This document shows, piece by piece, positions 17,943 to 26,095 of a DNA stretch of 64,000 nucleotides; position 1 is the stretch's first letter; every line of letters begins with the position of its first letter. Source of the stretch: Chelativorans sp. J32 (GTDB lineage Bacteria; Pseudomonadota; Alphaproteobacteria; Rhizobiales; Rhizobiaceae). Location: contig NZ_JAEQ01000010.1 of the NCBI RefSeq assembly GCF_000518985.1, positions 62,001-126,000 on the forward strand. The letters run 5' to 3'. Below the pieces are notes generated by a model. The model was not told the DNA's origin, did no database searches, and worked only from the letters and a program-made list of their open reading frames with translations. The translations under genes were made by a program, and so were the position numbers.

Positions 17943-18628
17943 ACATCTTCAAACGACCGACGACCCATTACGGCAAGGTGCCGGAACCCGAGACTCCCTA
18001 TCAAAAAGCCGCACAGGTCTGGGACGAACGCATCGGCTCGGCCCGCGTGCAGGCGAAGAACTGGCGCTATATGGCGTTCGGCTGTCTGATCCTCTCGGCC
18101 GGCTTTGCCGCCGCGCTCGTCTGGCAATCGGCGCGTGGAACCGTCGTGCCCTGGGTGGTGCAGGTGGACAATCTCGGTCAGGCGCAGGCTGTCGCGCCCG
18201 CGAACGCCGATTATCGCCCGACCGATCCGCAGATCGCCTTCCATCTCGGCCGCTTCATCGAGCAGGTCCGCGCGATCCCGGCGGACGCGATCATCGTCCG
18301 GCAGAACTGGCTTCGGGCTTACGAGTTCACCACCGACCGGGGCGCGGCGGCCTTGAACGATTATGCGCGGGCCAACGATCCCTTCACCAAGGTCGGCCGC
18401 CAGCAGATCGCCGTCGAGGTGTCGAGCGTCATCCGGGCTTCGCCGGACAGTTTCCGCGTCGCCTGGACCGAACGCCATTTCGAGAACGGCCAGCTTTCCA
18501 CGACCGAGCGATGGACCGCGATCCTGACTGTCGTGATCCAGCCCCCGCGCGATGCCGAACGATTACGCGCCAATCCGCTGGGAATCTACATCAACGCAAT
18601 TTCGTGGTCGCGGGAGATGAGCCAATGA
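17939..18628 (+). CDS. trbF: Conjugal transfer protein TrbF
   Basis: A 229-residue VirB8-like bitopic protein. The cytoplasmic N-terminus (MNIFKRPTTHYGKVPEPETPY) precedes one membrane segment (about residues 42-62) and a periplasmic NTF2-like domain. ENPLGIYI-type ending is seen here as NPLGIYINAISWSREM. It overlaps both neighbours by 4 bp. Confidence 0.95.
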   Translation: MNIFKRPTTHYGKVPEPETPYQKAAQVWDERIGSARVQAKNWRYMAFGCLILSAGFAAALVWQSARGTVVPWVVQVDNLGQAQAVAPANADYRPTDPQIAFHLGRFIEQVRAIPADAIIVRQNWLRAYEFTTDRGAAALNDYARANDPFTKVGRQQIAVEVSSVIRASPDSFRVAWTERHFENGQLSTTERWTAILTVVIQPPRDAERLRANPLGIYINAISWSREMSQ

Positions 18629-19653
18629 CCCGCACGACTTTCCGTAGAGCCGGTTTTCCGGTTTTCCGTAAACCCGCTTTCGCGGCTTTGCTGCTTTCCG
18701 CGACCATGTTGGCCGGCTGCGCGACCAACCGGACGCCGCAATTCAACTATGACGCCGACGTGCCGCCGCTGCCCACCGTGCAGACGGTCGCCACCGACGA
18801 CCGGCCCCGGCCGCTTCACACGCCGCCGGCCTGGACGGTCGCGCGGGGCGGAACTGCTGCCAGCACTCCGGACGGCCGTGTCGAAAACGCCAATGCCGCC
18901 GCCCGTGTCGAACCTCGCCGTGAGGGCTATTACAACGCCATCCAGATTTATCCGTGGAGCGAAGGCGCGCTCTATCAGGTCTATGCGGCCCCCGGCCAGA
19001 TCACAAATATCGCGCTGGCGCCGGGCGAAAGCCTGACCGGCGCGGGACCTATTGCGGCCGGGGATACGACACGATGGATCATTGGCGACACCGAATCCGG
19101 TTCGGGCGCGAACCGCCGCGTCCACATCCTCGTGAAGCCGACACGCCCGGACATTTCCACCAACCTTGTCGTGACCACCGACCGGCGCACCTACATGATC
19201 GAGCTGCGCGCGCGGGAATCGCTCTACATGCCTTCCGTCGCATGGGCCTATCCCGCGGCGCCGGCGGGAAGCCGTGCCACCACGCCCGCCGCGCCCATCA
19301 TCCCCGCCGAGGCGGCGCGGAACTATCGCTACGGATTGCAGGTGCGGGGCGACAGCCCGCCATGGCGGCCGCTCTCCGTCTTCGACGATGGCCGCCGCGT
19401 CTATGTCATTTTCTCGCGCGGCATCGTGCAGGGCGAAATGCCGCCTTTGTTCGTCATCGGGTCGGACGGAGAAACGCAGATCGTCAACAGCCGTGTCCAC
19501 CAGAATGTCCTGATCGTGGACCGCCTGTTCGGTGCGGCCGAACTGCGCCTTGGCAGCGGCGATCGGCAGCAAGTGGTCAGGATCGTCCGCATCAACCCGA
19601 CGCAGGCCGCAGCAGAACCAGCCAGCACGACCACGGGAGGATCGTCGTCATGA
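18625..19653 (+). CDS. trbG: Conjugal transfer protein TrbG
   Basis: A 342-residue VirB9-like outer-membrane-complex protein. The ATG at 18625 overlaps the trbF stop. The signal sequence ends in a lipobox LAGC with C32 as the probable lipidated residue. The C-terminal VirB9 domain contains NYRYGLQVRGDSPPWRPL and FDDGRRVYVIF. A longer in-frame reading starting upstream within trbF is rejected because it removes the signal peptide. Confidence 0.94.
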   Translation: MTRTTFRRAGFPVFRKPAFAALLLSATMLAGCATNRTPQFNYDADVPPLPTVQTVATDDRPRPLHTPPAWTVARGGTAASTPDGRVENANAAARVEPRREGYYNAIQIYPWSEGALYQVYAAPGQITNIALAPGESLTGAGPIAAGDTTRWIIGDTESGSGANRRVHILVKPTRPDISTNLVVTTDRRTYMIELRARESLYMPSVAWAYPAAPAGSRATTPAAPIIPAEAARNYRYGLQVRGDSPPWRPLSVFDDGRRVYVIFSRGIVQGEMPPLFVIGSDGETQIVNSRVHQNVLIVDRLFGAAELRLGSGDRQQVVRIVRINPTQAAAEPASTTTGGSSS

Positions 19654-20777
19654 GCGATACCGATACCGCCGCCCCCATGCGCCTGCGCGCCGAGCCGCCT
19701 CGTGTCACCCGCCTGTCCCGAAAGTTGCTGGCAAGCGTTGGCGCGGTCGCGCTTCTCGGCATCGCCGGAACCTTGATCTATGCGCTCCAGACCCGCGATG
19801 CGGGGCCGGGTGGCGGCGAACTCTATTCGACCGAAAACCGACCCACGGCTGACGGCCTCGCCGGTCTGCCGCGCGACTATACCGGCCCCGTCCTGGGACC
19901 GGCATTGCCGGGCGACCTTGGCCGTCCGATCCTCGACGCGCAGAACCGGGGGCAGCCAGTCGCGCCTCCGGCAATCACCACACCAGCCGTCGATCCCGAA
20001 GAGGAGCGCCGCCGCGCCGAGGAAGAGGCCGCGCGCTTGAGCAACGTGTTCTTCCAGTCCGGGTCGCGTTCTGGCGGGACAGCGGGAACGGCCATGCCAG
20101 GAATAGCCGGGATAGGCTTGCAGCCGGACGGCACAGGGCAGAACAGGCACGCGGCTTTCCTCAATAGCCCGGTCGACCGACAGACGGTTGCGCCAGATCG
20201 CGTCACGCCGCCGGCATCGCCCTACATCCTTCAGGCTGGAGCCGTCATTCCGGCCGCACTCATCACCGGAATCCGCTCCGATCTGCCGGGCCAGATCACC
20301 GCGCAGGTCACCGAAAACGTCTATGACAGCCCGACCGGCTCGCTGCTTCTGATCCCGCAGGGAACGCGCATCATCGGCCAATATGATGACGGCGTGACCT
20401 TCGGCCAGCGCCGCGTCCTGCTGGTGTGGAATCGCCTGATCCTGCCGGGCGGCCGCTCCATCGTTCTGGAGCGCCTGCCGGGCGCGGACGCTTCCGGTTA
20501 CGCCGGGCTTGAGGATGGCGTCGATTATCACTGGTGGGATCTGATGAAAGCGGCAGGGCTTTCCACACTGCTCGCGGTCGGTACAGAGCTGGCGACCAGC
20601 GACGAGGACCGGTTGATCCGCGCCATTCGCGACGGCGCACAGGATACCGTCAATCAGGCCGGGCAGCAGATCGTCCAGCGCCAATTGCAGGTCGCGCCGA
20701 CGCTCACCATCCGGCCCGGCTTTCCGGTCAGGATTATTGTGACCCGCGACCTGGTATTCGAGCCCGCAGGAGGTTGA
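19650..20777 (+). CDS. trbI: Conjugal transfer protein TrbI
   Basis: A 375-residue VirB10-like energy-transducing protein. A cytoplasmic N-terminus and one membrane helix (about residues 29-47) are followed by a proline-rich linker. The C-terminal domain contains ILQAGAVIPAALITGIRSDLPGQ and DGVDYHWWDLMKAAGLSTLL. The start at 19650 overlaps the trbG stop. Confidence 0.95.
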   Translation: MSDTDTAAPMRLRAEPPRVTRLSRKLLASVGAVALLGIAGTLIYALQTRDAGPGGGELYSTENRPTADGLAGLPRDYTGPVLGPALPGDLGRPILDAQNRGQPVAPPAITTPAVDPEEERRRAEEEAARLSNVFFQSGSRSGGTAGTAMPGIAGIGLQPDGTGQNRHAAFLNSPVDRQTVAPDRVTPPASPYILQAGAVIPAALITGIRSDLPGQITAQVTENVYDSPTGSLLLIPQGTRIIGQYDDGVTFGQRRVLLVWNRLILPGGRSIVLERLPGADASGYAGLEDGVDYHWWDLMKAAGLSTLLAVGTELATSDEDRLIRAIRDGAQDTVNQAGQQIVQRQLQVAPTLTIRPGFPVRIIVTRDLVFEPAGG

Positions 20778-20779
20778 GC

Positions 20780-21019
20780 ATGACAAAACTGAAACTCGGT
20801 CCCATCGTCGAGGACAAGCCCGTCAAGGTTACGGTAGAGCTGCCGGGGCCGCTTCATCGCGATCTTGCGACCTATGCCGAGGTGCTGGCCCGCGAGACCG
20901 GCCAACCCGCCGCTGATCCTGTCAGGCTGATCGTGCCAATGTTGGAGCGCTTTATCGCCACTGACAGGGGGTTCACGAAAGCACGGCGCTCCGTCCTGTC
21001 TCCGAAGTCGCAGGTCTGA
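20780..21019 (+). CDS. DUF2274 domain protein, trb-associated
   Basis: A 79-residue soluble protein directly after trbI with a good ribosome site (AGGAGG). The sequence (KLKLGPIVEDKPVKVTVELP, LHRDLATYAEVLA) belongs to DUF2274, found almost always at the end of trb operons. A DNA-binding ribbon-helix-helix role is possible but unproven. Its 3' end overlaps the convergent LysR gene by 47 bp. Confidence 0.88.
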   Translation: MTKLKLGPIVEDKPVKVTVELPGPLHRDLATYAEVLARETGQPAADPVRLIVPMLERFIATDRGFTKARRSVLSPKSQV

Positions 21020-21920
21020 CGGCCATTGCTTTCGCCAGACTGAGAAAGCGACGGAAGGCGGGATTGTCGTTGCTCGCCGACCAGACGGCCGAAAAGGGCA
21101 GAACCTCGCCGAGGATCGGTCGGTAAACCACACCCGGAAATTGTGCGACGGTGATGGCTTCGCTCACCAAAGTCAGCCCTCGGCCGAGGGCGACAAGCGG
21201 CACCAGATTATCCCGACCGACATATTGCACCTGGATCTCGGGATGCCTGCCGAGATCCGCCAGCCGCCGCACCAGATGATCGTAAATTTCCTGTCCCGGA
21301 GCAGTCTCGCTGACGATAAAGGACTCGTCGGCCAGATCGCGCCATACGACTTCCTCCCTGTTGGCTAAGGCATGATGGTCAGGCAAGACCACGAACACAC
21401 GCTCCGACCACAAGAGGACGCGTTCGCAATCCGGCCAGTCTCGTGTTCCAGTGATGAAGGCGACGTCGAGATTGAGTTGCCGGATCGCTGCGACATGCTC
21501 TGCGGGGTTCCCGTCAGCCACTTCGATTCTCACCGCGCTATGTCGCCTGCCGTAAACTTCCAGCAACTCCGCCAAAAAGCCGGAAGCGATCGAGGAATAA
21601 ATACCGATCCGGACACGTCCCTTTTCAGAACGACCTGCGGAGGCAACCTCTCGAGCGCCTTCTCCAACAGTCCTGATGACCCTGCGGGCGTGTACGAGGA
21701 ATCGCTGGCCGGCATAGGTTTGCGATACGCCCCATGTATGCCGGTGAAACAAGGAGGCGCCAATCTCGTCTTCCAGCTTGGCAATGGACCGACTGATTGC
21801 AGCTTGCGACCGTCCAACCGCAGCTCCTGCTTTGCGAAAGCTGCCATGCTCGACCACAGCCACGAAATAGCGGAGATGGCGAAGCTCGACTTTATCCGAA
21901 CACTTGACCCCTTTCCGCAT
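20973..21920 (-). CDS. LysR-family transcriptional regulator
   Basis: A 315-residue regulator with an N-terminal HTH (RHLRYFVAVVEHGSFRKAGAAVGRSQAAISRSI) and a periplasmic-binding-like effector domain (RVRIGIYSSIASGFLAELLEVY). It converges on the trb operon and is the usual neighbour of DUF2274 in this type of cluster, so it may regulate transfer. Its ATG overlaps the stop codon of a 58-codon gene upstream, which itself lies behind a CueR-type promoter. Confidence 0.9.
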   Translation of the reverse strand: MRKGVKCSDKVELRHLRYFVAVVEHGSFRKAGAAVGRSQAAISRSIAKLEDEIGASLFHRHTWGVSQTYAGQRFLVHARRVIRTVGEGAREVASAGRSEKGRVRIGIYSSIASGFLAELLEVYGRRHSAVRIEVADGNPAEHVAAIRQLNLDVAFITGTRDWPDCERVLLWSERVFVVLPDHHALANREEVVWRDLADESFIVSETAPGQEIYDHLVRRLADLGRHPEIQVQYVGRDNLVPLVALGRGLTLVSEAITVAQFPGVVYRPILGEVLPFSAVWSASNDNPAFRRFLSLAKAMAVRPATSETGRSAVLS

Positions 21921-22096
21921 TATGCGGCCACCTTGCTTCTGGTCGCCAACATCAATGTCTGGAGAAAGCCCAAACGAATCCGTATGTCGGCACCATCATC
22001 GAGGTCCGCGGCATCATCTGCATAAACGTACCCTTCCGCGATCAGCGAGCCGAATAATTTGTCGACGGACGAACGGTTCTTCGCTTGGTCCTTCAT
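21920..22096 (-). CDS. Small unknown protein (58 aa) between a CueR-type promoter and LysR
   Basis: A short frame beginning MKDQAKNRSSVDKLF and ending TRSKVAA. I do not recognise it. It is soluble, acidic in the middle (ADDAADLDDGAD) and without cysteine. Evidence that it is a gene: the stop TAA overlaps the LysR ATG (TAATG coupling), a purine-rich AAGGCGG precedes its ATG, and a CueR-type promoter lies 40 bp upstream in the same direction. Confidence 0.55.
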   Translation of the reverse strand: MKDQAKNRSSVDKLFGSLIAEGYVYADDAADLDDGADIRIRLGFLQTLMLATRSKVAA

Positions 22097-22135
22097 TTCT
22101 GCCGCCTTGCATTGACGAAACGGGTATCAAGCAAG

Positions 22136-22166
22136 ATCGTGCAGCCTCCAACCATTGGAAGGTCAA
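22136..22166 (-). promoter_or_regulatory. CueR-type promoter 1 (small orf and LysR)
   Basis: On the minus strand TTGACC is followed by a 19-bp spacer with the dyad CCTTCCAATGGTTGGAGG and a weak -10 CACGAT. The transcription start would fall about 30 bp before the 58-aa gene. The pattern matches the seven other CueR-type sites in this window. Confidence 0.7.
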
Positions 22167-22309
22167 GACCGAAATTGCTTAAGTCCCGGTCTTAACCGCA
22201 GCGTGAAGATTGCCGTGTCGGCGATAAGTGCTGCTGCCTGCTTCAACGAACGCATTAGCGGCCCGCTCTTCAGCGGTACAGGCATCACATCGCCAAGAAG
22301 CCTTGTTTG

Positions 22310-22624
22310 TCAGTCATCAAAGTGCTCCTCGTCGATGTGGGTTGCCATGTCGATCAGCATGTCGCTCACGTGACTGTCTGCCACTTCGTAGAAAACCTGC
22401 TTTGACCGACGCTCCCCCCTGACGAGCCGTGCACCTCTGAGCAGGCGTAAATGGTGGCTAACCAGTGTCTGCGACAGTCCCAGGCTCTCAACAATGTCGC
22501 CGACGGACTTTGGACCCGGCAGGCAAAAGAGCAGAATTCTCAGCCGTGTAGGATCGCCCAGCAGGCGAAAAGTCTCTGCCAGTACGGTTACGTCGTTCTG
22601 CGACAGGGACGGGGCTTGCTTCAA
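22310..22624 (-). CDS. ArsR/SmtB-family zinc/cobalt-type repressor
   Basis: A 104-residue winged-helix repressor. It lacks the alpha-3 cysteine site but has the complete alpha-5 metal motif D83-x-H85-x10-H96-x2-E99 (DSHVSDMLIDMATHIDEEH), as in SmtB and CzrA. The recognition helix is SQTLVSHHLRLL. It overlaps the stop of the CDF exporter by 4 bp, so both are co-transcribed, and it probably represses from the 50-bp palindrome in front of that operon. Confidence 0.9.
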   Translation of the reverse strand: MKQAPSLSQNDVTVLAETFRLLGDPTRLRILLFCLPGPKSVGDIVESLGLSQTLVSHHLRLLRGARLVRGERRSKQVFYEVADSHVSDMLIDMATHIDEEHFDD

Positions 22625-23679
22625 CGTTCATGCTCCTGCTTGCTGTGGACATGCTCAGGCCCATGGTTGTGGTGATGCCCATCATGGTCGTGTCGATCCC
22701 CATGCGCGTGCCCCGTCAAGGCAGAGGCTTGCGACAGGCTGCACGCGTCCGCATCGTCATTCCAGTCGATGGCGATGGTCGGATGTTCGATCTTAAACTG
22801 TGACTTCAACTCACGCTCGACCGCGCGCATCACCGAGCGAGCATCGACATCGGCTTTCGGCCGCACATGTAGGGTGGCCAAGGTCCGCCCGGACGTGATC
22901 GACCAGACATGGATGTGGCTCACCGACGCCACGCCAGCGATGTTCTCGACAAGATGGCGTTCGATCTTCTCGGGCGTCGCGTTATCTGGCGCACCTTCAA
23001 GCAGGATATGTATCGACTTGCCGAGGAGATTCCACGCGGCGCGCAGGATCAGCAGGGAGACAAACACCGAGAGGATAGGATCGATCAGCGTCCAACCCGT
23101 GTACATGATCACGATGGCGGCTGAAACCGCTGCCACAGAGCCGAGGAGGTCGCCCAACACATGAAGGATGGCACCCTTGATGTTCACGTGCTCGGTATCT
23201 CCGCGCGTCAGAATCCAGAACACGAGAATATTGATGAGGAGCCCCGCAATGGCGACGCCAAGCATCGGACCCGCGAGGATAACATGCGGTTCCTGAAAGC
23301 GCTGCCAGGCTTCATAGACAATCCAGACGACGATCGCGAATAGCGTGATTGCGTTGATAAAACCGGCAAGGACCTCGAAACGCAGATAGCCAAAGGTCCG
23401 CTTGGAGTCTGCCGCCCGCCGTCCGAACCGAAAGGCGGCATAAGCTAGCGCCAGCGCAGCCGCGTCGCTCAGCATATGTCCAGCGTCGGCGAGCAGCGCC
23501 AGCGATCCTGAGATCAGACCGCCGATCACCTCCACGATCATGAACGTGAGGATCAGGAAGAACGAGAGAAGGACCTTGCGCTCATTATCGCTCGTGACGG
23601 TCGGCGCATGGGAGTGATCATGGGAATGGTCATCATGAGAATGACCATGGCTGTGTGAATGGGACATTTCAGGGCTCAT
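22621..23679 (-). CDS. CDF-family zinc/cadmium/cobalt exporter
   Basis: A 352-residue cation diffusion facilitator with six membrane segments. Histidine-rich ends (HSHSHGHSHDDHSHDHSH at the N-terminus, HGDRHDHDGHHHNHG at the C-terminus) are typical of zinc exporters. Both intramembrane metal motifs are intact: HMLSD in TM2 and HVLGD in TM5. ATG 23679 abuts the operator palindrome; ATG 23667 is an alternative that leaves a longer leader. A GTG at 23697 lies inside the palindrome. Confidence 0.93.
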   Translation of the reverse strand: MSPEMSHSHSHGHSHDDHSHDHSHAPTVTSDNERKVLLSFFLILTFMIVEVIGGLISGSLALLADAGHMLSDAAALALAYAAFRFGRRAADSKRTFGYLRFEVLAGFINAITLFAIVVWIVYEAWQRFQEPHVILAGPMLGVAIAGLLINILVFWILTRGDTEHVNIKGAILHVLGDLLGSVAAVSAAIVIMYTGWTLIDPILSVFVSLLILRAAWNLLGKSIHILLEGAPDNATPEKIERHLVENIAGVASVSHIHVWSITSGRTLATLHVRPKADVDARSVMRAVERELKSQFKIEHPTIAIDWNDDADACSLSQASALTGHAHGDRHDHDGHHHNHGPEHVHSKQEHER

Positions 23680-23680
23680 G

Positions 23681-23730
23681 CGGTTGACATACAACACATG
23701 AATATGTGTTCATATGTTGTATGTCAACCG
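23681..23730. promoter_or_regulatory. 50-bp near-perfect palindrome, promoter-operator of the CDF/SmtB operon
   Basis: The arms CGGTTGACATACAACA and TGTTGTATGTCAACCG are perfect 16-bp inverted repeats. Inside them ATGAA...TTCAT forms an SmtB-like core. On the minus strand a -35 TTGACA sits in one arm, with TATTCA 17 bp downstream. Repressor binding would occlude the whole promoter. Confidence 0.8.
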
Positions 23731-23768
23731 CTCCGCTTGCAATTCGTCCAAGCAGGCGTCTGCGCAAG

Positions 23769-23808
23769 GCCTACGGCGGGTAGCGCGCCACGGAACCGCG
23801 CCGTAGGC
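23769..23808. terminator. Possible hairpin terminator after the MFS gene
   Basis: Inverted 10-bp arms GCCTACGGCG and CGCCGTAGGC with a 20-nt loop lie between two minus-strand operons. No clear U-run follows, so termination is uncertain. Confidence 0.35.
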
Positions 23809-23823
23809 TTAATGACTATCCTG

Positions 23824-25329
23824 TCAATGGACAGCGATCGTGCCGGTAGAAACCTGTCCCCTCTTAGCGTTGACCAGAACCGCGGCAATGACTGCGGCAA
23901 TCACGAGGGCAGCTCCAGCTCCCGCAAGCGCAAGACCATAACCGTGGATCAGCGCATCGCTGGCCGATCTCACTAGCCCGGCGTCACCCGTCTCCCGCCC
24001 GCGATAGAGGGCGGCGAGTGCACCCGGCAACCTGCCAGCCGTGGCAGAGACTGCGATGGTCGAAAGGACGGCCAGCCCCAAGGCGACGCCGATCTGTTGC
24101 GAGGCGTTGAAGAGCGCCGATGCGATGCCCGTCTCCTGTGTCTGCACGCCTTTGACGGCGGTCAGCGCCAGTGCAATCACGGCCCCCACGAAACCGAAAG
24201 CGGTGAGGAAGGCCGCGGGCATGAAGTGCCACATATAGTTGAGTTCCTGTCCGATATTGGCGAGCCAGAACAAGGCAGCGCCGCCTATTAGTGCGGCGGG
24301 CGCTGCCACCTCGCGCGGCGCAAACCGCGTGACAAGCTTGGAACTGACAATGGCCCCAACGATAATACCCGCACCGAATGGCAGGAACGCCAGCGCGGTC
24401 ATGATCGGGCTGTAGCCGAGGATGTGCTGCAAATAGAGCGTCAGCAGATAGATCATCCCCATCGGACCGAAGCCCAGCAGCAGCATGGCGAGGTAGGAAC
24501 CCGCCCGGTTGCGCTCCTTGAACAGACGTGGCGGCAGAAGCGGGTCTTTGCTGCGCGACTGCAAGATCAGGAACAGCGGCAGCAGGATCGCGGCGGTAGC
24601 GAACGAGGCGAGCGTGATGCTGTCCGTCCAGCCATGTTCGCCGCCACGGGTGATCCCATAGACGAGCGCGGCCATGCCCACAATGCTGGTGAGCGCGCCG
24701 GTGAAGTCCGGGCGGCCTTTGTGCAGTTCCGCCTCGACAAGCGTTCTTGACCCCGCCAGCACAGCCAGGCCGATGGGAATGTTGATGAAGAAGGCCCAGC
24801 GCCAGCCCAGCAGCCCCGTCAGCAGCCCGCCGAGGATCAGCCCGGCGATGATACCAAGGCCGGACATTGCTCCGTAAACGGCCATCGCTCCGTTGCGCGC
24901 CTTGCCTTCGGGGAAGGTCGTCGCGATCAAGGCAAGAGCATTGGGGGCCGTCAGCGCCGCACCCACGCCCTGTAGACCGCGTGACGCGATTATGCTCATG
25001 CTGTCCTGGGCAAGCCCGACGAACAGGGAAGCAATGGTGAAGATCGCCATGCCCGCCTGCAGCATGCGCCGCCGGCCATAGATATCGCCCAACCTGCCGC
25101 CGAACAGCAGCAGTCCACCAAAGGCGAGAACGTAGGCGTTGATCACCCAAGGCAGGCTCGCAGCCGACATTCCGAGTTCGTTCTGGAGTGTCGGCAGGGC
25201 GATGTTCGCGATGGTATCGTCAAGCACCACCATGAGCTGAGCCGTCGCAATGACGGCCAGCGGCAATGTCGTGCTTGCAGGTGACGAAGCCACCGGAGGC
25301 TTCGGCGTTTGGGGGGAGAGCGTAGACAT
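23824..25329 (-). CDS. DHA2-family MFS efflux pump (14 TMS)
   Basis: A 501-residue drug:H+ antiporter of the EmrB/QacA type. The N-terminal motif LDDTIANIALPTLQ, the loop motif GGRLGDIYGRRRML and the motif-C-like GLGIIAGLILGG are present, with about 14 hydrophobic segments. Family members export dyes, biocides and drugs. Unusually, a CueR-type promoter stands 45 bp upstream, placing it among copper-responsive genes. Its substrate is unknown; a copper chelate or copper-linked toxicant is speculation. Confidence 0.9.
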   Translation of the reverse strand: MSTLSPQTPKPPVASSPASTTLPLAVIATAQLMVVLDDTIANIALPTLQNELGMSAASLPWVINAYVLAFGGLLLFGGRLGDIYGRRRMLQAGMAIFTIASLFVGLAQDSMSIIASRGLQGVGAALTAPNALALIATTFPEGKARNGAMAVYGAMSGLGIIAGLILGGLLTGLLGWRWAFFINIPIGLAVLAGSRTLVEAELHKGRPDFTGALTSIVGMAALVYGITRGGEHGWTDSITLASFATAAILLPLFLILQSRSKDPLLPPRLFKERNRAGSYLAMLLLGFGPMGMIYLLTLYLQHILGYSPIMTALAFLPFGAGIIVGAIVSSKLVTRFAPREVAAPAALIGGAALFWLANIGQELNYMWHFMPAAFLTAFGFVGAVIALALTAVKGVQTQETGIASALFNASQQIGVALGLAVLSTIAVSATAGRLPGALAALYRGRETGDAGLVRSASDALIHGYGLALAGAGAALVIAAVIAAVLVNAKRGQVSTGTIAVH

Positions 25330-25373
25330 CCGGAGTTCCTGTTATTTTTCATGGGGCGTTCAGATGTCGCAGA

Positions 25374-25404
25374 CCCCTAATCCTTCCAACGGCTGGAAGG
25401 TCAA
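25374..25404 (-). promoter_or_regulatory. CueR-type promoter 2 (MFS pump)
   Basis: Minus-strand TTGACC, a 19-bp spacer with the dyad CCTTCCA/TGGAAGG, and a poor -10 (TAGGGG) lie 45 bp before the MFS start codon. Confidence 0.7.
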
Positions 25405-25601
25405 GAACAAATTGCTTCCCAAATCCGCTGAAACTTGATCTATAAGCCGATGAGCTGCACATCGCCCACATTTTGCATGCGAGAAGCGCCGATCAGGCAA
25501 TGGCGATCAGTGGTCTAGCTGGCCATGACATGACCAGATTCGTCGTTCACGGACGGGCCGAGCGGCCTGGCGCGGCAGGAACGGGCGGCGGTCAGACGGT
25601 C

Positions 25602-25640
25602 CTAGCAGCAAATTCGCCGGAACAAGGTTCGTCTTGACAT
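25602..25640 (-). pseudogene. Truncated frame behind an orphan CueR promoter
   Basis: A strong AGGAAGGA ribosome site precedes an ATG that encodes only MSRRTLFRRICC before a TAG. The start resembles a twin-arginine leader, so this may be the stump of a deleted exported copper protein. A short regulatory peptide is the alternative. An in-frame ATG at 25658 adds six residues. Confidence 0.4.
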
Positions 25641-25665
25641 GCTTCCTTCCTGATCCATTGCACCC

Positions 25666-25696
25666 CAGATGGGGCTTCCAACAATGGGAAGGTCAA
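25666..25696 (-). promoter_or_regulatory. CueR-type promoter 3 (no intact gene behind it)
   Basis: Minus-strand TTGACC, a 19-bp spacer with GGAAGC/CTTCCCA half-sites, and -10 CATCTG. The -10 differs by one base from that of copA (CATCTT). Transcription would run into the truncated frame at 25640. Confidence 0.65.
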
Positions 25697-25735
25697 GGCC
25701 GCCTTGGCCGCGATATCATTTTTCCTCGTTGACCC

Positions 25736-25766
25736 TTGACCTTGCCAACGTGGCAAGGACCAGATT
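25736..25766 (+). promoter_or_regulatory. CueR-type promoter 4 (copZ)
   Basis: Plus-strand TTGACC, a 19-bp spacer containing the dyad CCTTGCCA/TGGCAAGG, and -10 CAGATT lie 33 bp before the copZ start codon. The half-sites use GCCA rather than CCA, a variant seen in other MerR copper promoters. Confidence 0.7.
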
Positions 25767-25798
25767 TGTCCGTGAACGCCCAACAGAGGAGAGTTCGC

Positions 25799-26014
25799 AT
25801 GTTCCGATTCACTGCTCCCGACATGACTTGCGGCGGCTGCGCGCGCCGGGTCAACAACGCGCTTCTGAGCGTCGATCCGGCGGCTGATGTCACCACCAAT
25901 CCACCCACCCGCGAAGTGACGGTCACCACGAAGGTGGACGAGCAGGTACTCCCCGCCGCCTTAACCGAGGCAGGCTATCCGGCCGAACGCAAGGACCAGT
26001 CGGCGGCCGCGTGA
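25799..26014 (+). CDS. copZ: CopZ-like copper chaperone (HMA domain)
   Basis: A 71-residue single heavy-metal-associated domain. The Cu(I) site is MTCGGC near residues 9-14. The rest follows the beta-alpha-beta-beta-alpha-beta pattern and ends in an alanine-rich tail. ATG 25799 has AGAGGAGAG upstream. It should carry Cu(I) to an exporting ATPase. It resembles the second copZ at 40678, and both have their own CueR-type promoter. Confidence 0.9.
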   Translation: MFRFTAPDMTCGGCARRVNNALLSVDPAADVTTNPPTREVTVTTKVDEQVLPAALTEAGYPAERKDQSAAA

Positions 26015-26095
26015 GGCTTCTGGGCGCGGTGGCGGCTCGGCTGCGCCCCTTCGTCTCCGCCATTCTCAACAGCTCGACTCGACGTGCAAGTACAC

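Larger units (their letters stand above)
25405..25798. other. Intergenic region with two opposed CueR-type promoters and a gene remnant
   Basis: Between the MFS promoter and copZ no intact gene is supported. The right half holds a minus-strand CueR promoter (25666-25696) followed by a 12-codon frame, and a plus-strand CueR promoter (25736-25766) for copZ. Nothing recognisable was seen in 25440-25600. Confidence 0.6.

Noticed and set aside
19401-20786. 461-residue minus-strand frame opposite trbG/trbI
   Set aside because: TrbG and TrbI are clear on the plus strand with overlapping starts, so the minus frame is a shadow.
22178-22196. CTTAAG...CTTAAC resembling the response-regulator box
   Set aside because: The spacing is 7 bp instead of 5 and the second half-site ends in C. 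It does not fit the 11-bp repeat of the four accepted boxes.
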